Source: Nissolia schottii
Taxonomy: Eukaryota > Streptophyta > Magnoliopsida > Fabales > Fabaceae
Assembly: GCA_003254905.1 (NCBI GenBank)
Contig: QANU01107674.1
Span: 62,001-126,000, forward strand
Direction: 5' to 3'
Length of the DNA stretch: 64,000 nt
The translations under genes were made by a program, and so were the position numbers. A model generated the notes under the pieces. It made no database searches. It was given only the letters and a program-made list of their open reading frames with translations, and was not told the origin of the DNA. Shown piece after piece: positions 1-13,889 of the stretch; positions within the stretch are counted from its first letter, which is position 1; each line of letters starts with the position of its first letter.

Positions 1-529
1 ACATATTTGTCATGTTAGTTCAACAACTTATCTACCATCTATGCTATGCTTTTTCTGTCACTGAGAGAGTAAAGGGGAGATAAAGGTTTCAGCTCGAAAG
101 ACTAGGAGGTTGGTTGGTCCTTAACAGATGAGTATTAAGTTGTGCCGGTCCCTCATTGTTTCTTATTTTATTTGAGGTATACTTGATTTGAAAAACCAGC
201 ATGTGCATGTGTGCTTGACTGGTTATAAGAAAAATCATGTGCATTTTGAACTAAGATGATTACTAGTATCGCTGATTATATCGTGGAGTTAGAGAGGCAA
301 CTTGGGAAATGGCATGGCTCATTGAAAGTTAACTACATGGGGGAGGTCTTTAATTTAAGTGAAGCTGAAGGTTAAGGTCCATTTCATTGTTTAAGGTTTA
401 TTTATTCAAAATCCTTGGTACCAGTGACAGCAAATTATGAATGACTAAGGCATCAGCTTTGCATACGATTTACTCTCTCTTTTTTTAGTGTTAGGCATAT
501 TTTTAATTAATACTATTTGCTCATAACAG

Positions 530-2176
530 GTGAAAGTTCTTGCTCTGACAGATCATGATACAATGTCAGGCATTCCTGAGGCTTTAGAATCAGCTCGTAA
601 ATATGGCATCAAGATAATCCCAGGTGTTGAAATCAGTACGATATTTCCTCCAAGGTAATTTTCAAATACTACTGATTCTTGACGCTTAGTAGTTGGATTG
701 ACACCAATATTCAATTCAAATGTGTTGCTTCTCTCTAGAGATAGAGGGAGAGAAGGGAATTTGATAAACATTAAACATCTAAATCATTTATGCTTGATAT
801 ATTTCTTCCCAAATGCTTATGATGTATTTCAATCCATTGGCAGCAGAGACTCTGAAGCAGAGGAACCGGTTCACATTTTAGCATATTATAGCAGCATTGG
901 ACCATCAAGGTTTGATGAGCTGGACAAGTTCTTATCAGATATAAGGGACGGACGTTTTCTTCGTGCGAAGAACATTGTCCTAAAACTAAACAAGCTCAAG
1001 TTGCCTCTCAAGTGGGAGCATGTTTGCAGGATTGCAGGCAAGGGTGTTGCCCCTGGGAGGCTTCATGTAGCCCGTGCTATGGTCGAGGCAGGCTATGTAG
1101 AAAATCTCAAACAAGCCTTTGCCCGATACCTTTTTGATGGCGGACCTGCATATTCCACGTAATATTGCATTACTTGTTCTGGTAGACATAGCTATTTGTT
1201 TAGTTAAGGAAAATGGTTAAGGATAAGACAATTGTTTTGCAGGGGAAGTGAGCCTCTAACAGAGGAAGCAATAAAAATGATTTGTCATACTGGGGGCGTC
1301 GCTGTCCTGGCTCATCCATGGGCGTTAAAAAACCCTGTTCCCATTGTCAGGAGGTTAAAAGAAGCTGGCCTTCATGGCATGGAGGTCTACAGAAGTGACG
1401 GAAAGCTGGCAGGTACATGCTCTGTCATAAAATTTTGCTTATTTGCTTAATTACTAGCTGATGTTATTATGTAGATTAGGATTATCAAAATCAAAATCCT
1501 TATTAACTCGAAACTAGTATGGATGTACTTTGTCTATTGTCACATGAAGTTGAATCATAATTTGTTCAGACAGTATGCTAGCTGATCGAATGCTATTCAT
1601 ATCGGGTCATAAATTCACAATATGCTCAATGAAATTGTTCAGTTATTGTCGAATCTTTACCAACTAGATCTTATGAGCTCACAATTGTTATGGTTCTTAA
1701 GTACAAGTAAAATCTTCTGGTTAAGTTTGTACTTACATATTAAGCTTTGGCGTGCAGCATATAGTGACCTAGCCGATGCCTACGGGCTTTTGAAGATCGG
1801 AGGCTCGGACTATCATGGGAGAGGAGGGCACAATGAATCTGAGCTGGGAAGCGTGAACCTTCCAGTACTAGTCTTGCACGAGTTCCTTAAGGTAGCTCGA
1901 CCGATCTGGTGTGACGCCATCAAGGAAATATTGGAGTGTTATGCCGAAGAGCCTTCTGATTCCAACCTAGCAAAAATCACGAGGTTTGGGCGAACCCGGG
2001 TTTTAAAGGGTGGTTCACCCTTGAGTTGTGGACAGGACTTGATTGATCACTGTCTGCCTCTCTGGTTGACAAGCGAGGAGATGGAAGATGCACAGCTTGA
2101 AGCTATCAAGTTGAAGCTTTCCAATGTTTCGGTTAGTCAGGGAGATATCGTTTGTATGCATGCAGAGATATGTTAA
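530..2176 (+). CDS. PHP-domain metal-dependent phosphoesterase, 3' part
   Basis: Four exons are visible: 530-654, 844 or 847-1158, 1243-1412 and 1758-2176 (stop). Phases join cleanly. The earlier exon or exons with the start codon lie upstream of the window. The protein has the PHP metal-site blocks in order: LTDHDT in the first exon, EEPVHILAYY in the second, VLAHPWALKNP and GMEVYRSD in the third, and GGSDYHG in the fourth. PHP proteins of this type (bacterial YciV/RNase AM and plant homologues such as At2g13840, from memory) hydrolyse nucleotide phosphates or short RNA 5' ends using a metal cluster held by these His and Asp residues. The visible metal ligands are intact, so the gene looks functional. 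The precise substrate in plants is not known to me. No transposon interrupts it. Confidence 0.88.
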
Positions 2177-3895
2177 TCCTTTCCCTAGTATTCTTGTTAG
2201 CAAATCTTAACATTAAATTTGTTAGTCAAGTTCAATTGCATATTGATTTTTTTTTCCTGGAATTTTTCTGTGATCCTTAAGCAAATATTTCTCATGCTAT
2301 TGTGATTTTTTTTCCTTGATACAAATTTGCCAGAAGTACTTAATGTTGTGCAAAGGTTTGAATCAAGAGATTCCTCATTCGAGGTTATGTCATGCTAGAT
2401 TCTTGCGGAGGCATAATTTTAAATTGAAGAGATCTCTGATATCGGTGTCACTTTTTATTTCATTTATCCAATTGCGAGATTCTTCATTTTACCTTCGTTA
2501 CTTACTTTAGAGGATTCAAATCCTTTTAAATTAGGCCCAAAATATAATGTGAATTTAATTAGTTTTAGTTAAGACATGCTTTTCATGATGAGTGCCATTC
2601 AATTTTTTTTAGGGTGTGCCTAAATATGAATTGCCTTGGAATTATGCTTCTATAATATTTTTTCTATATTTTTTGATATGATGAGTAACACATGCCTTCC
2701 AAAATTCTCGACGTGTGTGGAACAACCCAGCATGTCACAGAAAAAAAGTTTAACCTTGGAGTATGTTTTCTTGTTTCGGGCCCATAAATGTTAGGCAAGT
2801 AATCATATGATGCTGAGTTGGGGTTTGGAATCAAGAGATTGAAGGTTACCTTTTTAACAGTGGAATTGCTCATGTACAAAAAATGGGAAATAGTATTGAA
2901 GTCGCATCGAATAACTGAATTTACCAGTTTCATCATTGCCAAGGGTAAATGTTACTGTGTAAGTTCGAATTTTCTAATTTCTCTTTTGACTCACGTGCCA
3001 AGAGTATCGGCTTTGTATTTGAGTCATGTTATAGTAACAAATAAAATTAGATAATTTTATGATAATCATGCTCACAAAGATATGAAATCCTTTTGGTCAA
3101 TATAGTTAGTCTATAAGACTCATTTTGGTTATCTTACCATCGTTTCTTACTTTTTACTAATACAGTAATACATGTTTAGTTTCCATCCTTACATTAAAAT
3201 TAATCTCAAGAAACTCAGATAAAAATACATTTATTAAATAAATAAGAACATAAAGCAAGGGTTTACAGGTGATAGAATATTATGTGCATTTTTATTAAAT
3301 TGTGAAGGTGAAGTTTCATTTTAGGATTTTTACACGCATAGCTTTATCCAGTAACAGTAACAAAGGTACAAGTTTTCCCTTGAACTAGTTGATTTTCAGA
3401 TGATGTGTTACGAGAATCTTGTTCATTAAAATCAGAATTCTCAACCTATTTTGTTTTACCATTGTAAGTTACAACCAGCAATGTCGTAGCATCAATATAG
3501 CAGCTTCAATTCATTCGAGTTCCATGAAAAGTCTTGGTTAGATTATAACATTAGGTGAATGCAACACATGAACCAAATGAGAAAAATATGTTATGCATAA
3601 TAAAATCATGTATTATCCAGCAAAAAACATCTAGAATTTCCGACTCCCAGCTCCAGCATTCCCCATCTTCATCCGTACATAAAAATGCCACCAAAAGTAG
3701 CAACTGAATTGAAATTGCTACATACCAAATGAGAAAAACAAAAAGCTGACACAAAATACATCTCATTCATCAACTGAATCTGCAGCTCTGCTTAATCTAA
3801 TGTGTTAGTATGTAGACAAAATTCAGTGCACCAACCAATCATGTATGTCACAAGCAGACTCAATTAGGGAGCACTTATGGAGGATGGCCACCACA
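2177..3895. other. Intergenic, convergent gene ends
   Basis: AT-rich DNA between the 3' end of the PHP gene (+) and the 3' end of the ERGIC3-like gene (-). It should hold both 3' UTRs. I see no further coding exon, RNA gene or clear transposon. Confidence 0.5.
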
Positions 3896-6800
3896 TCATG
3901 TATATTTGCCAAGCTCCATCTTCTTCTTCATTGTTCTCTGACCATAATATATTGATGAATCTACTATTCCGGCGACGGTGAACACACCTACATAACACAT
4001 TCATTCTTAATCAGTTGCATGAGAGGCATGCATGGATGTATACACATGCAGGAAAGGTAAGTTCTCCAATAGAATTACAATTATCTTGACAAGGGATCAT
4101 CTCAGTTGCGTTTGGTATCAGGGACAAAATAGGGCAATAGAAACACGGGAACCGAAAATTCTCATGTATTTTCTGTGCCTCGCTGAAGCTGAGACAAATG
4201 GGACAGAAAATTTTTGTTTGAAGAGACACAAAATTGAGGCCTGGAGGGACAGAAATTTTCTGTCTTGTCTTTGATACCAAACACAACCCGAGTAACCAGA
4301 AGATGGAGAATTGGTCCATTTTGCTACATATAACAACTATTTCATACCAGCGGTAAACTCTACTATTTTCAACACTACTCAGAACTACCTTTATCAATAT
4401 AATATGTAACTGTTTGATAAGAAATTTATTTATTCACCCATATTTTTTTTGACATTCCACCAGGGAGGGAGTAGAGAGAACAAGGACATACCTCCAATAA
4501 TTGCACAAACATTGGTCAAGAAATGTAAAAAGGGAATGTGCTCCTCTTTGAAGATGACCTGCAACATAAAACGTGTTTATTTAGCAAGCGATAGATTTGC
4601 AAAGACAGCAAATGATTTTCCACTATCTCACAAACATCTATTATGGAAAGATTTTCTTCCAGCCCCAGCCTTTCAATGCAAAAACTATGCACCTCCCAAA
4701 ACTCACAATAAAATAATCACTAAAAACCTTGTACTTTTTCTTACCATTCAATGCTACGTCTAGGGGTATTTCCAAGTTGTGTTGCTTGGTTACATATTTT
4801 GGGATTAACTTTGAAGTCTGGCAACTAAACTTTAGGAGTTTAAAGAGTATGCTTGAAAAGTTTTCAGAGATCAAGTACTACTCCCTATTTAAACTGAACT
4901 TTTATAATGTCTAGTAGTAAGTATTAAAATTACAGTAAATTTTGGGGTTTATTTTGTTCATTTAGGGAGAAAATCAAGGCTCAATGGTCCAAAAAACTTC
5001 TTGGTATCTAATTGTGACAGTTGATTAAGAAGGAAAATAAACCCCAGGGCGGGGGAAGAATAAGCTCCGGTTGACCTTTTTCCTCTATCAAATAACAACT
5101 AATAAACAAACAAAAGCACCAAACGTGTAAAGCAGACCCAAAAATATCATAGGTTGGATGACATGATCTAACTAAAACTAAACAGTCTTACCTTAATTGG
5201 AGATATGTCGTAAAAGAAGAAAACTCCAGGAATTGCGCCTTGCTCTGAACTCTTGAAATGCTCGGTCACAGAATACTGTGAAATAACATTTATGATGCAA
5301 CTTACGCATTATCCTTACAACAACATAAAATGAAAGCATGTTTATGATATTTGGCAATACCTGATTTGAATGGATAATGCGACCTCTTATGTCTTTGTAT
5401 ATTGTAGGGACCACCTGCAATGGGTACACATCAATTGTCAAAAAAAGCATCAACTCATTGCTTAAGTGCTAAAATAACTAGAAGTTCAAACAGCTGAACA
5501 AACCATAAAAACAACATTTGATGCAATATTGAGGTACAGATTCATAAAGTTTACTCGTTGGTTCTCTCTTACTGTACACAATGCAAACACTGGAAGAGTA
5601 TCTTAGAAATAAACGCAATATCATATTATTAGAAATGCACTTGCAAGTGAGGAAGGGTAATAGCACCATAGAAATTTATAACAACATAGTATACAGATAT
5701 ATTAAAAAAAAAAAAAAGTTGTTGACTTTAACATCATTAGCAAACGATTAACTTACAAACAAACAAAAAATTTAATGAGGAAAATAGCCCCAATAGTACC
5801 AACCTTTATGAAATACTGGTACATCCCATGACTTGGTCCTTGCACCCATTTTACTCTGCAAAGGATGGGAAGCAGGGGAGAATAAATAGAACACAAATGG
5901 TAGGAGCAAGAAGAAAAATTAGTTGGATCATTTTGATTTATGAGCAAATCACTCTCCCTCCCCTTTATGTTGGATTTACTACTTAAACCTACCTTCTATA
6001 ATGATAACCTATACAAACCCTCTTTTAATTTTTCAATAGGTTACAATTATCTCCAAAATGCTGTTTGTTAGCTTAGCTATAAGCTCATGGATGCTTTTGT
6101 GGTCAAAAGTACATCCTGCCCTTGTTCTGCTCTATATGTTGAGAAAATAGTAAGAAACCTCATTTGGTGTAGCCGAGTATAACGTATATTTTGGTGCAAC
6201 CCAACCATTTGATAGACGGATGTGTGTGTAGTGAATGCAAGGAAGGGAAAGTAATTAACTTTAGATTTACATCTAATGGCATTAGATCAAAATTTAAGGA
6301 ACTGAGTACATGAAAACACAAGCCACATGCCATCCTTGTTACCAGAAAATAAAGAATTCTACTAGAGAAGACAGGAAAAATTACCCATCAAGAGGATTCA
6401 CTAATCCAGGGAAATGGTGACCAAAACTTAATTTGTGGATCTGATGGCTTATCTGCATCATACACCATACTTGAAAAATCAATCATGAGGTTACAAGCAA
6501 AGGGAAAACATTGGAACTTTATCAAAGTTTGAATATGATATTTTAATTCAGACAAGGGATATTAGAAATCCAGTTCAGTCTTACATTATAGTGATTATCC
6601 TGTAAAGCAAGCAGATCAGCCAAAAAGATAGCCGACTGAAGAAAGCTTTTCCCAGTTGCAAAATGGAAATTTCCAGCCACTTTATTAACTTCAAGAGATC
6701 CATGTATATTGCATCCTTCGCCATCCTCATCCTTAACCCTCTGAACATAGCCTTCTCTTTGGCACTAAAAGAAAAACAAAATTGTCACAATACTGAAGCC

Positions 6801-9800
6801 TAGGTTGCCAAACACTCTAAAATGAGATGATGGCTTCCATATCTTGGAAACCATAGACATACAGATAGCGAAAAGAGAAATTTTTTTGTCATGTGTACTG
6901 CAAAGAATATTGATAAGTATCAAGGAAAATCTAATGAGTTAAGGAAATTTTGACTGCTAAAATAAAGGGTTATCAATTGGTGTTAATTAGGATTCTGATT
7001 AAGAGGTTTTTCTGCCATGCATGCACATTGTATTCAGTGCTCATAAGAAGGTTGTGCTAGAATTTGGTGTCATATAAAGGTTGCTTATGCAATGCAAATA
7101 AAAATTCTGTATAAAGCATGGCGCTGCAATGGAGTTCCTTTGCTTTCATTAGCCTCCTCTTGAGCTCTCGAGCTCTTATAATAAAATATAATAGATATGC
7201 TTTAGCAACAACATAAATGAAATGTCTGCAACCTCTAAAGGGTGGTATTTACAACATTTCTGTGTACATTAAGTAATAGAACAAGTATCAGGCCAACCTG
7301 GTCAATCAAATCCATATTACTCAGCGCCCAGCCCTTTTTCCTATATGCCTCACGCACTTCTTCACAAGAATTACAACAGTGGTCATCTGACTGCATGAGT
7401 GACAGAGAGTATGCAAGAAATTAGAAACAATTGGAAAGTATAAGTTCTACCCTATCGAGTCTCCCATGTACACAAGATGCAATTTGACCAGCTAAAACAA
7501 AAGCATTAATGATAGTAATAAAATTTAATTTAAGCATAAACTTTGCTCAGGATGGAGTATTATTCAATCTAATAAATTCCGTCACCCATAGATTCTTAGA
7601 TCTCACATGAACAAATGCTACTATGGTAGTCAACTCAAAATTTCTAGTTCTAGCATTTCAACCATGAAATTCCTTGGACATATATACTGGCCTAACTTTG
7701 CATACAATTTAATTAGGATTTGTAGTTGTTATTATCATTGTTACTAAAAAAATAACTGAAAATAATTGCAGTGCTTAAGAAGCATACAGAACGATCATAT
7801 CGTTCTACATTTCCAACAAACATGAGAACATCCACATTAATTAGACCTATATAAGTATACAACTAAACATGAATATACCAAAGGCGAACATGCGCATGGT
7901 AGTAAAAGTACGGGTGCACAAAGCCTCAGAAGCTTTTAAATTACTATCTATAAACATCAAAGCCTCAGAAATCTTGACAACTCCACACATCAGACAGGGA
8001 ATTACAAAATTATTAGAAAACCAGATCAAACTTAAGGAAATTAAATGATCAATTGTACCTCTTCAGCACCAAAACAGGAACCACAATATTTTTCATCATG
8101 TCCCAGTCTGCCACCATGTTTCTGTAAGGGCCTTTCAATCTGCATTAGGGGAAAAAAAGCCCTCATACACAAATGGATATAGGCATTTATCTTTTGAAGA
8201 TAATCATGAAAAGTTAGTAGAAACATCATGAAAAAACAGATAAATTGATTTCAACTCCCCCGAGAGAAGAGACAAGAAGTGATCCCGAGCTTTTAATTTT
8301 ATGCTAATAATTCTTGGTAAAGAAGAGGCATGGACCAAGATCCACGGACAAGCTTTCATCAAGGAAGACACATCATTTAATCAAATTTTGTAGGCAGTCT
8401 CTGCAAATGTATGCAACTCACTACTATGGATAATGTTTTAAGTACAAAGACCAAACAAAAGCATTCATGCTAGGGAACCTTTGATTTACTAGTAGCATTG
8501 ATAAGAGTGACATTGACCTGGGAGAATATACATGATGCTCGAAAAGCAATCTACAACCATGACCAGAGATAAACAATACACTGTCAACCCCAAACAATAC
8601 AAATATTTAAGACTTTTGAACAATCAATTACCACCATCTGATCTAAAGATTTTTGCTCCAAATAGAAGTCAAGATAGTCATTGAAAAATCATTAAGAGCT
8701 TCATTGATATACAACAATCATTTTATCATCTGTAATACCATTCCTCTCTGAAGAAATCTGCTAGTTGTGCTAAAACTCTTTCACTTAAATATCTGAACAC
8801 CATTCAAAGTTGATGAATAACACATAGAACCTAACTGGCCCGAAACTTTATTCTACCATCTTCCATTTCATGTTCCTCCCCCTCACCAATCATCCATATA
8901 CATAAAAGAAACACAAGCATAATGCCTTTCATTTCCAAGAATCTTAATGCAATCAAAAGCTATGTAACTACAAAAATGAGATAAATTTTTGTAGTTTACA
9001 CTTTACACAGAACAAGCAACCATTGCGCAGAAAAAATGAGCTTGAGTATTTAAGCTAACCTTTGGTGCTCCAATTCCATCCTGCTTCACTTCTATCACAT
9101 TACCATTAGCATCAATTCTTTTTTTCATAATATTATGTCTCTGAAAATAGAAACAGAATAGCGTAAGTAATAATCAGTAAGAATAATATAAAGACAAGAC
9201 ATAAAAGGTAGAGAATAAGAAATAATGCAATTGATAAAGAAATCTGTATATGCAGTTAGAATACTGGAACTGAAAATATTGATAAAACGCCAATTTAAGC
9301 AGTACATACTATATCAAGGTGCTGCTCGCCGCTAATATCCATTGCATCTAAACTGAGCATTGAACATCTAACCGAAGGAAACGTGACATCAAACTGCATT
9401 TTCAAGGGGGGGAAATAATCTAATTAAAACTCCAAATAGTATAGTCAAAGTTGAAACTAATGTTAGCAAGATTGGACTTGAGCATGATAAAACAATAAAG
9501 TTACAGCAAAAACATATAGACAGTAAATACATTGATGTGTAAGGTTTCTCCTCTTGAAGTATCCACCAGAAGCTTACTCTCCGTAACAGTATAAAGGTAT
9601 AAACCTGCAATCACCAGTAAAAGATGACATTATTCAAGCTTAATGGAAAATTCAGTAAACACAGACAGCAAGGTAATGATTCAGACAAAAGATAGCCTCA
9701 ATAAACCATGACATTTAAGATCACTCCTTTGAATCTATTAGGATTAAGGGTGTGTTCGTGAGTTGAGTTCAGGAGGGGAAGGAAAGCCTCCCAAAACCTT

Positions 9801-10719
9801 TTCTTCCCCTCCTAAGCCCAACTCACAAACACACCCTAAGTCTATAATTTTTATCCCTACATTAGTAGTTAATAAATAGCAGCCCATAGTAACGACCACA
9901 TCATATGAAATTGTAGAAAAAATAGGCTTAAGTAAATAAAGAGGATAGCTCCCGCTGATCGAGTTTGATATAACCCTAGCGCCAACAATAGCTAACATAT
10001 ATCAAAGGTCCATGTTCTCAGAAATAGCTAAATCAATGCACCCAAATGAGAGCCGGAACAAACTCATCCTTATGGCAATACCCATTTTACAATGAACTAC
10101 ATGATCAAAATACTGGATCCTTCATTGCCGTGGCACCCTCAACAATTAATTCAAACAGAGTAATCCTGTAACTCAATAAATCAGAATAGATCGAAAGTAT
10201 CAATTTGATGGAAGAGAAACAGGAATGACCATATAAAACAGGGAAGGGTTAAGCTCCCATTGCATTTAAAAAAATTAAAAACTCGCATAAGTGACCTTTC
10301 CACTGAATAATAAGACATTTCAAATTCAGCTCAATCTTTTATACCCAAAAAAGAAAATTCAGCTCAATCTTCAACACAACAAAATTGCCAATCAAAAAAC
10401 AAAATTTGACACGATTTTCTCAACACCCCAGAAGCCGAAATCCACATAATTCGAATTCCCCCCTTCCAAATTTCTGTGCTTTACCAACCAGGTAAACAAA
10501 ATCATTCAAAGTTCCAGCCTTTACCAAATTTTCCGTTTTTCAAATAAAGTAAAACAAGAGGCAACATGGGATCATACTTAGCTCGGAAAGGAAAAGGAAG
10601 AGCATGACGGCGACGGAGACGACGGTGACGACACCGCCGGCGAGTGTCCGGTTGTAGAAATCTTCATTGACTTTTGGGTACGCGTCCAAATTGCGGAGCT
10701 TGTTGAAGACCTTGTCCAT
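3896..10719 (-). CDS. ERGIC3/Erv46-like ER-Golgi cargo receptor, 13 exons
   Basis: Exons on the minus strand: 10719-10578, 9604-9531, 9393-9310, 9140-9060, 8139-8059, 7390-7298, 6764-6585, 6452-6385, 5855-5804, 5414-5361, 5275-5192, 4558-4492 and 3987-3896. They sum to 1152 nt, 383 residues, close to the usual length of the family. The N-terminus MDKVFNKLRNLDAYPK is the conserved Erv41/Erv46 start and is followed by a membrane segment near residues 26-47. The luminal domain has the paired cysteine region YCGSCFGAEE and HCCNSCEEV. A second hydrophobic segment (FLHFLTNVCAIIGG) precedes the C-terminal KKKMELGKYT tail. Members cycle between ER and Golgi in COPII/COPI vesicles and help load cargo. 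The ATG at 10719 is chosen by homology. Two MITEs lie in its introns. All motifs look intact. Confidence 0.93.
4105..4287. mobile_element. MITE with short terminal inverted repeats, intron 12 of the ERGIC3-like gene
   Basis: A 183-bp sequence begins GTTGCGTTTGGTATCA and ends with the inverse TGATACCAAACACAAC, a 15 of 16 match as an inverted repeat. The inner parts also show weak inverted similarity (several GGGACA.AAAT blocks). It has no coding capacity. I could not see a clear target-site duplication, so the superfamily is open. Confidence 0.7.
9748..9836. mobile_element. Tourist/PIF-type MITE in intron 1 of the ERGIC3-like gene
   Basis: An 89-bp near-perfect hairpin. The left arm starts GGGTGTGTTCGTGAGTTGAG and the right arm, inverted, starts GGGTGTGTTTGTGAGTTGGG; the arms stay alike for about 40 bp. 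It is flanked on both sides by TAA (9745-9747 and 9837-9839), the target duplication expected of PIF/Harbinger-type elements. It sits deep in an intron, away from splice sites. Confidence 0.85.
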
Positions 10720-11881
10720 GGTCAACGGAGCCTCCCAAGCACCGAGCTTTTCAGGAAGGAGGAGAGCAAGAGCGGCGCTCCGTCAGAGACGGTGGCCGGA
10801 GAGGACGGAGAGTGGGTGGTGCAGAAGGGGGGAATTGGTTTTGGTTGATTGAAGAATGATGGAAGACCCAAAAGACGGTCACCAATACATAATTCACGGT
10901 CTATTTCAGTCCAACATGGCGTCTAATACCTTCTTCTTTTTCCTTTTCTTTTTCTTTTTCTTTTTTAAATTAAGAAAAATATACAGGTTTTTGTTTGATA
11001 GACAAAATTCAGCATTTAAATTTGGAAATTTGTATTCTCGAGTTTATTTATAGTAGTTTTGATGGATTACGGTTATTTCACCTATCTTGAGAAGTTAGTT
11101 TTGCATTGATTGCTTCCCCAGTCATTTATGATAATTTATGATAGTATTTGTATTAATTTTGCTAATCTTCTAAAGTTTTCTCTAGTGCATGGTTATGGTT
11201 TTAGTGTGTCCCAACCATCAAATAGATTAACTCGACTCGTTTTACCCGTGAGTTTAATGGACTTTATATTATTTGTGAGTTGAATTTTCAATGTTTCTAT
11301 CCATTTAATGTGGATAAATTGGTTAGTCTGCAAGTATAATTATTTTAACGAGCAATTTGACTCGTGGGTTAAACGTGTTCGACTAAATGGACTTTTAACT
11401 ATTCGTGTCATGTTTTATATATTTGGTTCATCCATTTAACTGGGTAAACGAATCGAGCTCACAGCCTAAGCTCAGTTTGACAGTCATAGTCTAACCCCAT
11501 TTGGGAAACCTACTAAGATAGTCTCATATTAAAGGATTAAGTGGGTCAAAACAAGAAAAGGGACTGAGAATGTAGGATGGGTCATTTCTAGTTGGGATGA
11601 GACCAATTTATTTGAGTCTGAATTAACATGTAATACTTAGCATGTAGTAGAGAGAAGAGTCTCAGTTTTTGACCAAAATTATGACCTTCCATTTAAGTGC
11701 AAAGTTTCATTTTTAAGAAAATTTTACTTTTATAATGTATTGACCCACAAATATTAATGTAGACATATAATGAAGTCTAAAATAGAACCAAAATTGTATT
11801 TTGTCATTAGAGATGTTTTAATGATACTTTATTAAAAAACCAATAGACCAAGTTTAGTCTTAACTTTAAGACTGTGTAATT

Positions 11882-11929
<48 letters not shown>

Positions 11930-12072
11930 ACAAGTGTGAATCTCTTATTGACACAATTGTAAACAAGGGAATTAAGATACCCAAATTGGTGTCATGCGCG
12001 TTTAATTTTTTGTTTTAAGTGATCCGAATCAATTTTGACATGGTAAAAATGAATATTTTTCATTGAACCATG
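10720..12072. other. Promoter side of the ERGIC3-like gene plus AT-rich intergenic DNA
   Basis: The first 140 bp or so upstream of the ATG are pyrimidine-rich on the minus strand and likely contain the 5' UTR. Beyond that the sequence is AT-rich with short words such as GACTCG and ACTCGT recurring (11230-11470), which may be an old hAT-like remnant. A long AT dinucleotide run lies at 11885-11927. No gene is visible. Confidence 0.4.
11885..11927. repeat. (AT)n microsatellite
   Basis: About 21 uninterrupted AT units, shortly before the left end of the large Mutator-like element. Confidence 0.95.
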
Positions 12073-12494
12073 ATTATTGCACACAAGGTTATAACTATCC
12101 ACGGCTCTTCGGTCCCAACAAAACGGGAAAATGTGCCCTACTCTCTCAAAACGTGCGCATGTCACACTCTCTCTCATAAATCCCTCAAACATTCACATTT
12201 CGCTCTCGTCTTCTTTTCTTCTCCCACGGCATAACTCTCTCGTCTTCATACCACGAACACCACCTTCTTGTTTTCATCTCTCGTCTTCCTTTCTTCCTAC
12301 ATCTTCTGCAACCACATTTTTCAACTCATCCATTGCAAGGCTTTTTCGTCTCTGTAACTACTAGTAAGACCTAACCCTTACTAGTTTGGTTTCTTTTTTC
12401 AAGTTAATCGTCAAACAAAAATAAAATTATTTTAGTTCACAACAAGTTTCCTTTTTCTATTTTTGCTTTCGATCAAAACCTTTTTTATTTTGGC

Positions 12495-12985
12495 TAAATA
12501 TTGGTTATATCTTGTTGTTTAAGAAAGTTACGTCTCATTTTACGAACGATTGTGTCTAAGTAAAATAAATGGTTGTGTCTAAGGTATAAAAAAGGTTGTG
12601 TCTGAGTAAAATAAATGGTTGTGTCTAAAATATGAAAAAGATTGTGTCTGAGTAAAATAAATGGTTGTGTCCCGTTCTGTACTACGATTGTGTCTGGTGT
12701 TGATGAGTTGGTTGTAACTCTATGGTTATATCCGATGAGAGAAAATTGGTTAGGTCTATCTACGTTATGTACACTAACTTGTGGGTTTCTGAATGAAATA
12801 GTTGTATATGCCTATGCGGAGTGTATGGTTGTGTCTACACAATCGAAAAGGTTGTGTCTCATACTTCGTCATGGTTAGGTCTGTGTTTGCTAGTTGGTTG
12901 TGTCTTTCAGCATTATATAGTTGTGTCTTTCTGTTTTATTTGGTTATGCCTGATTGTGCCTTGTAGTTATGTCTTTCTACATTAT
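12495..12985 (+). repeat. GGTTGTGTCT motif cluster, left subterminal region and ULP1 leader
   Basis: By eye about 17 copies of a motif close to GGTTGTGTCT (variants GGTTATGTCT, GGTTAGGTCT, GATTGTGTCT), spaced roughly 23-35 bp, often separated by GAGTAAAATAAAT or AAAATATGAAAAA. The cluster ends shortly before the apparent protease start codon at 13022. Confidence 0.9.
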
Positions 12986-13889
12986 ATTTGTTAATGTGTA
13001 ATTTTATCATCTTGCAGAACTATGGCACCTAAGAATTCAACTTCAACCCCAAGAAGGCAACACCCACCACATCTGAATTGTCCAAGGTGGATTACAACAA
13101 AAAGGTATGATCTATTTGGACTAGAAAGTGTATCATATTACATAAAAACATAAGACATGATAACTAACTTGGTTGTTTGTGTTGCATGTAGTGCATAATC
13201 GAGTCAAAGTGCTCGGTGGCAAAAGTGCATGTTGTGGCGAAATCACTCACCGCTGCACAAAAGAAAATAGTAGAAATGAGATTTGGGGCAATTCTCCAAG
13301 TCCCAAAGGTTGTTGTCAACCATCCACTAGTGCATCAGCTAGTCAAACACTATGACTTCGCTACAAACACCATGGATGTACCAAACAATGACAAGATCAA
13401 AGTTCGGGCAAACTACATAGGGGTTGCACTAGGGCTGCCAGCAATAGGTATGATTTTATTTGGTTTTGTTTGTTTATTTTGTGTACTGCTTATTTGATTA
13501 AAATAATCTTTTTGTCTTATGTTGTGCAATAGGTATTCCCCTCCCACAAATTGATTCTAAAGATGCAAGGTCTGTGGTGGCCTCATAAAAATATAAGATT
13601 GTCCTCGCCCTGCAATCAGAAATAAGTAAGGGAATAACCGGGGACAAATTCATGAGGGCATAACTGTTCCTCTTGGTCAAGGCATTTCTATGCCCAACAA
13701 TGACACACAAGGTGTCAATTGACCACCTCCGGGCCATTGTTGATGTATCAAACCCTTCAGCATACAACTGGTCGCCCTTCATCCATGGCTTCCTATTGGA
13801 TGGCATAAAGGACTACCACAAAGGTGTAGTCAAGAATTGCAAGGGCTGCATGTATGTTTTGCATGTATGTTATTTTTAATGTTTTATTT

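Noticed and set aside
10856-11053. Short frame with a poly-Phe run upstream of the ERGIC3-like gene
   Set aside because: It is created by a TTTTTC tract; no protein character.
12131-12364. Ser/Leu-rich frame at the left end of the MULE
   Set aside because: Pyrimidine-rich leader or terminal DNA; no family resemblance and no link to the protease frame.
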